Source of the DNA: Acidobacteriota bacterium
GTDB taxonomy: Bacteria; Acidobacteriota; Terriglobia; Terriglobales; Acidobacteriaceae
Direction: 5' to 3'
NCBI GenBank assembly: GCA_021781255.1
Contig: JAJXXG010000409.1
Coordinates: forward strand, 1 to 5,699
Length of the DNA stretch: 5,699 nt
The translations under genes were made by a program, and so were the position numbers. Position 1 is the first letter of the stretch; every line of letters begins with the position of its first letter. Positions 4,031 to 5,699 of this stretch are shown here, in pieces. Under the pieces are notes generated by a model that worked only from the letters and a program-made list of their open reading frames with translations, made no database searches and was not told where the DNA came from.

Positions 4031-5699
4031 TCATTTCTTGCTTGCAGCAAGCAGGGGCCCCGGCCTCACAATGACGGTCCCCTTCATGCCGGCGGTTTCA
4101 TGAATCGTGCAAACATAATGATAGGTTCCAGGCTTATCGAAGACGTGATAGAAGCTTGTACCGGGCTGCAGCAGGCTCGATTCAAATGAAGCGGTCCCAG
4201 AAGGAAAGCTCACATCTACGCGGTTCAACGCTCTTGCCGGATCGTCCACCACGTTGTGGTAGTATCCCGACGGGTTCTTCCAGACCACCTGCTCTCCCGC
4301 GTTGATCGTAATCGTGGCGGGCACGAACGACGAGGAACCCATGAACACCACTCCGCCGACCGGCGCCTCAGGTGGCGCCAGCGCCTTCTCCAGATCTGCG
4401 ACGGTTATTCTTGTTGAGCAGTTGGATTCGATTGCATCCACGGTATCGACAACGTAGCTTGGGACATGAGGATCTTCAACCGTAAGAACGCTTCCAAAAT
4501 GTCCGGTTATGTGAACGAACCGGCCGGCATTCTGTGAGAACAGAAAGGGTTGCGCTTCCAACCGGTAGACCTTCTGCGAGCGCCAAAGCTTCAGCATGGT
4601 CTTGCCGTCGTCCTCTTCCACAAGGCACCCGAAGAGTCCGCCCACGGACTTCAGGCTGAAGGGCGGAGGCGCGCTGGCCGGGGAGGGCATGTCCATCATG
4701 CCAGCCATGTTCATGGCTGTCTCCGGAACTGCGAGGCCGGCAGTAGACACCTTGATGTGGTCTATCTCATCTACATCAGCCGGTGTGACACCGCTGATCT
4801 CCCGCTCTCCAGTTGCAGGTGTAGCAGGACCGGCACGCATCAATGCGGTATTCTCCGGCCCGCTCACCTGGAGGATAGCGATATCTCCCTTTTCCATTCT
4901 GGAGATGGCGTGATCCATCAGTGTGAATTGTCCGGGCATGCTGGCCTTGAGTTCCAGGATTGCGGCGTCTCCCGGCGGTACGGTCGTCGTTTGGATTCCA
5001 GCCAGCGGCGGCGAGGTCAGGGAGCCGAACATGTAATCCTTGGTGAAGATTTCCCCCACCATGTGCTCGGAAGCAGTGGCGTTCGGGCCTGCATTGCCGA
5101 AAAAGATCCGAACCGTTTCGCCTTCCTTCGCGTGGAGAGGGTACTCCTTTGCGACTGCATCGACGGCACCATTGAAAACGTAGTATTGGGCGTTCTCCTG
5201 CATCAGGTTTTCGACGCTAAACTGCTGCAAGCCGGATTTACCTTTGGGGGTCGTCGTGTAGATCTCACCCTGCATGACGTAGTACTCGTGGTCGACATGC
5301 TTCAGCCCGCCAGGCGGCTCAACAAGGATGAGACCGTACATGCCATTAGCGATATGCTGCGCGATCATCGGACTGCCGCAGCGATAGACAAACAGTCCCG
5401 GAGTATTGACTTGAAAGGAGAAGGTTTTCGACTGGCCGGGAGGAACCTGCGAGATGGCTGCCCCGCCGCCCGGCCCAAGCGCCGCGTGAAAGTCGAGCGA
5501 GTGGACCATGGTGCTGTCTTTCGGATTTATGAGTGTTACTTCGACAGTGTCACCCTGCCGCACGCGAATGAATGGCCCCGGCACTTTGCCGTCGAAGGTC
5601 CAGTAGCGATAGGTCGTGCCGCTCGCAGGATCGAGCGCACCAACCAGTTCCTTGGAGGTGAGAGTCACCTTCACCACAGCGGGTGCACGATCCCCAATG
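4031..5699 (-). CDS. nirK: NirK-family copper nitrite reductase-like protein fused to a C-terminal cupredoxin (5' end outside window)
   Basis: The reading frame is open to the right edge, so the N-terminus and any export signal are missing; residues are counted from the GTG codon at 5677. NirK proteins reduce nitrite to NO in the periplasm as trimers. Residues 1-273 are the two-domain NirK core (WTFDGKVPGPFIRVRQGD, VMQGEIYT, GNAGPN). Type-1 copper ligands His59, Cys100, His108 and Met113 are present, as are catalytic Asp62 and His205. Type-2 copper ligands His64 and His256 are kept, but the third, normally the His before the Cys, is Arg99 (VYRCG; codon CGC at 5381-5383). Then come a Pro/Met-rich linker (274-338), a small beta-rich, OB-like domain (about 339-425, Cys351 and Cys420, resembling DUF5818-type domains) and a plastocyanin-like cupredoxin (about 440-538) with His474, Cys523, His526 and Met531. 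The extra cupredoxin could feed electrons to the core. Family membership is firm; nitrite reductase activity is doubtful because of Arg99. Confidence 0.9.
   Translation of the reverse strand, partial: IGDRAPAVVKVTLTSKELVGALDPASGTTYRYWTFDGKVPGPFIRVRQGDTVEVTLINPKDSTMVHSLDFHAALGPGGGAAISQVPPGQSKTFSFQVNTPGLFVYRCGSPMIAQHIANGMYGLILVEPPGGLKHVDHEYYVMQGEIYTTTPKGKSGLQQFSVENLMQENAQYYVFNGAVDAVAKEYPLHAKEGETVRIFFGNAGPNATASEHMVGEIFTKDYMFGSLTSPPLAGIQTTTVPPGDAAILELKASMPGQFTLMDHAISRMEKGDIAILQVSGPENTALMRAGPATPATGEREISGVTPADVDEIDHIKVSTAGLAVPETAMNMAGMMDMPSPASAPPPFSLKSVGGLFGCLVEEDDGKTMLKLWRSQKVYRLEAQPFLFSQNAGRFVHITGHFGSVLTVEDPHVPSYVVDTVDAIESNCSTRITVADLEKALAPPEAPVGGVVFMGSSSFVPATITINAGEQVVWKNPSGYYHNVVDDPARALNRVDVSFPSGTASFESSLLQPGTSFYHVFDKPGTYHYVCTIHETAGMKGTVIVRPGPLLAASKK

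Noticed and set aside
5675..5677. GTG at 5677 as the true start of the copper protein
   Set aside because: The frame stays open upstream to the window edge and reads IGDRAPAVVKV, which matches the segment preceding the core in NirK proteins. A periplasmic export signal is also expected further upstream, so the start lies outside the window.

Overview
The window looks like chromosomal DNA from a moderately high-GC bacterium. Coding regions are densely packed with good Shine-Dalgarno sequences, and no rRNA, tRNA, CRISPR or insertion-sequence signals are visible. The protein styles fit a soil-type Acidobacteriota, for example the fused copper protein with a small OB-like middle domain and the two-subunit E1 dehydrogenase. 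That assignment is inference from pattern memory only and was not tested by a search.

Left part (1-3022) is a 2-oxo acid dehydrogenase complex locus. The minus strand carries the N-terminal 225 residues of an E2 dihydrolipoamide acyltransferase (lipoyl domain, Pro/Ala linker, peripheral-subunit-binding domain, second Pro/Ala linker). It runs off the left edge before the catalytic domain. A 275-base divergent intergenic region separates it from E1-alpha and E1-beta on the plus strand, which overlap by one base (TAATG) and are surely co-translated. Together they would oxidatively decarboxylate a 2-oxo acid with TPP on E1 and hand the acyl group to the E2 lipoyl lysine for transfer to CoA. The substrate (pyruvate, branched-chain 2-oxo acid or acetoin) cannot be fixed from sequence alone. 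No E3 is in the window.

Middle part (3023-3939): after a 263-base spacer comes a one-domain-pair regulator, an N-terminal PAS sensor with a cluster of cysteines and a C-terminal LuxR-type helix-turn-helix. A perfect 14-bp palindrome of CRP/FNR type lies 76 bases upstream of its start and overlaps a plausible -10 element.

Right part (3940-5699): a convergent minus-strand gene, cut at the right edge, encodes a NirK-family copper nitrite reductase-like protein. A Met-rich linker, a small beta/OB-like domain and an extra C-terminal cupredoxin with a full type-1 copper ligand set are fused to it. The most striking point is that the NirK core keeps all type-1 copper ligands and both catalytic residues, but the His of the usual Cys-His bridge (a type-2 copper ligand) is Arg. 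The protein may therefore not be an ordinary nitrite reductase. A long hairpin lies between the two convergent genes.
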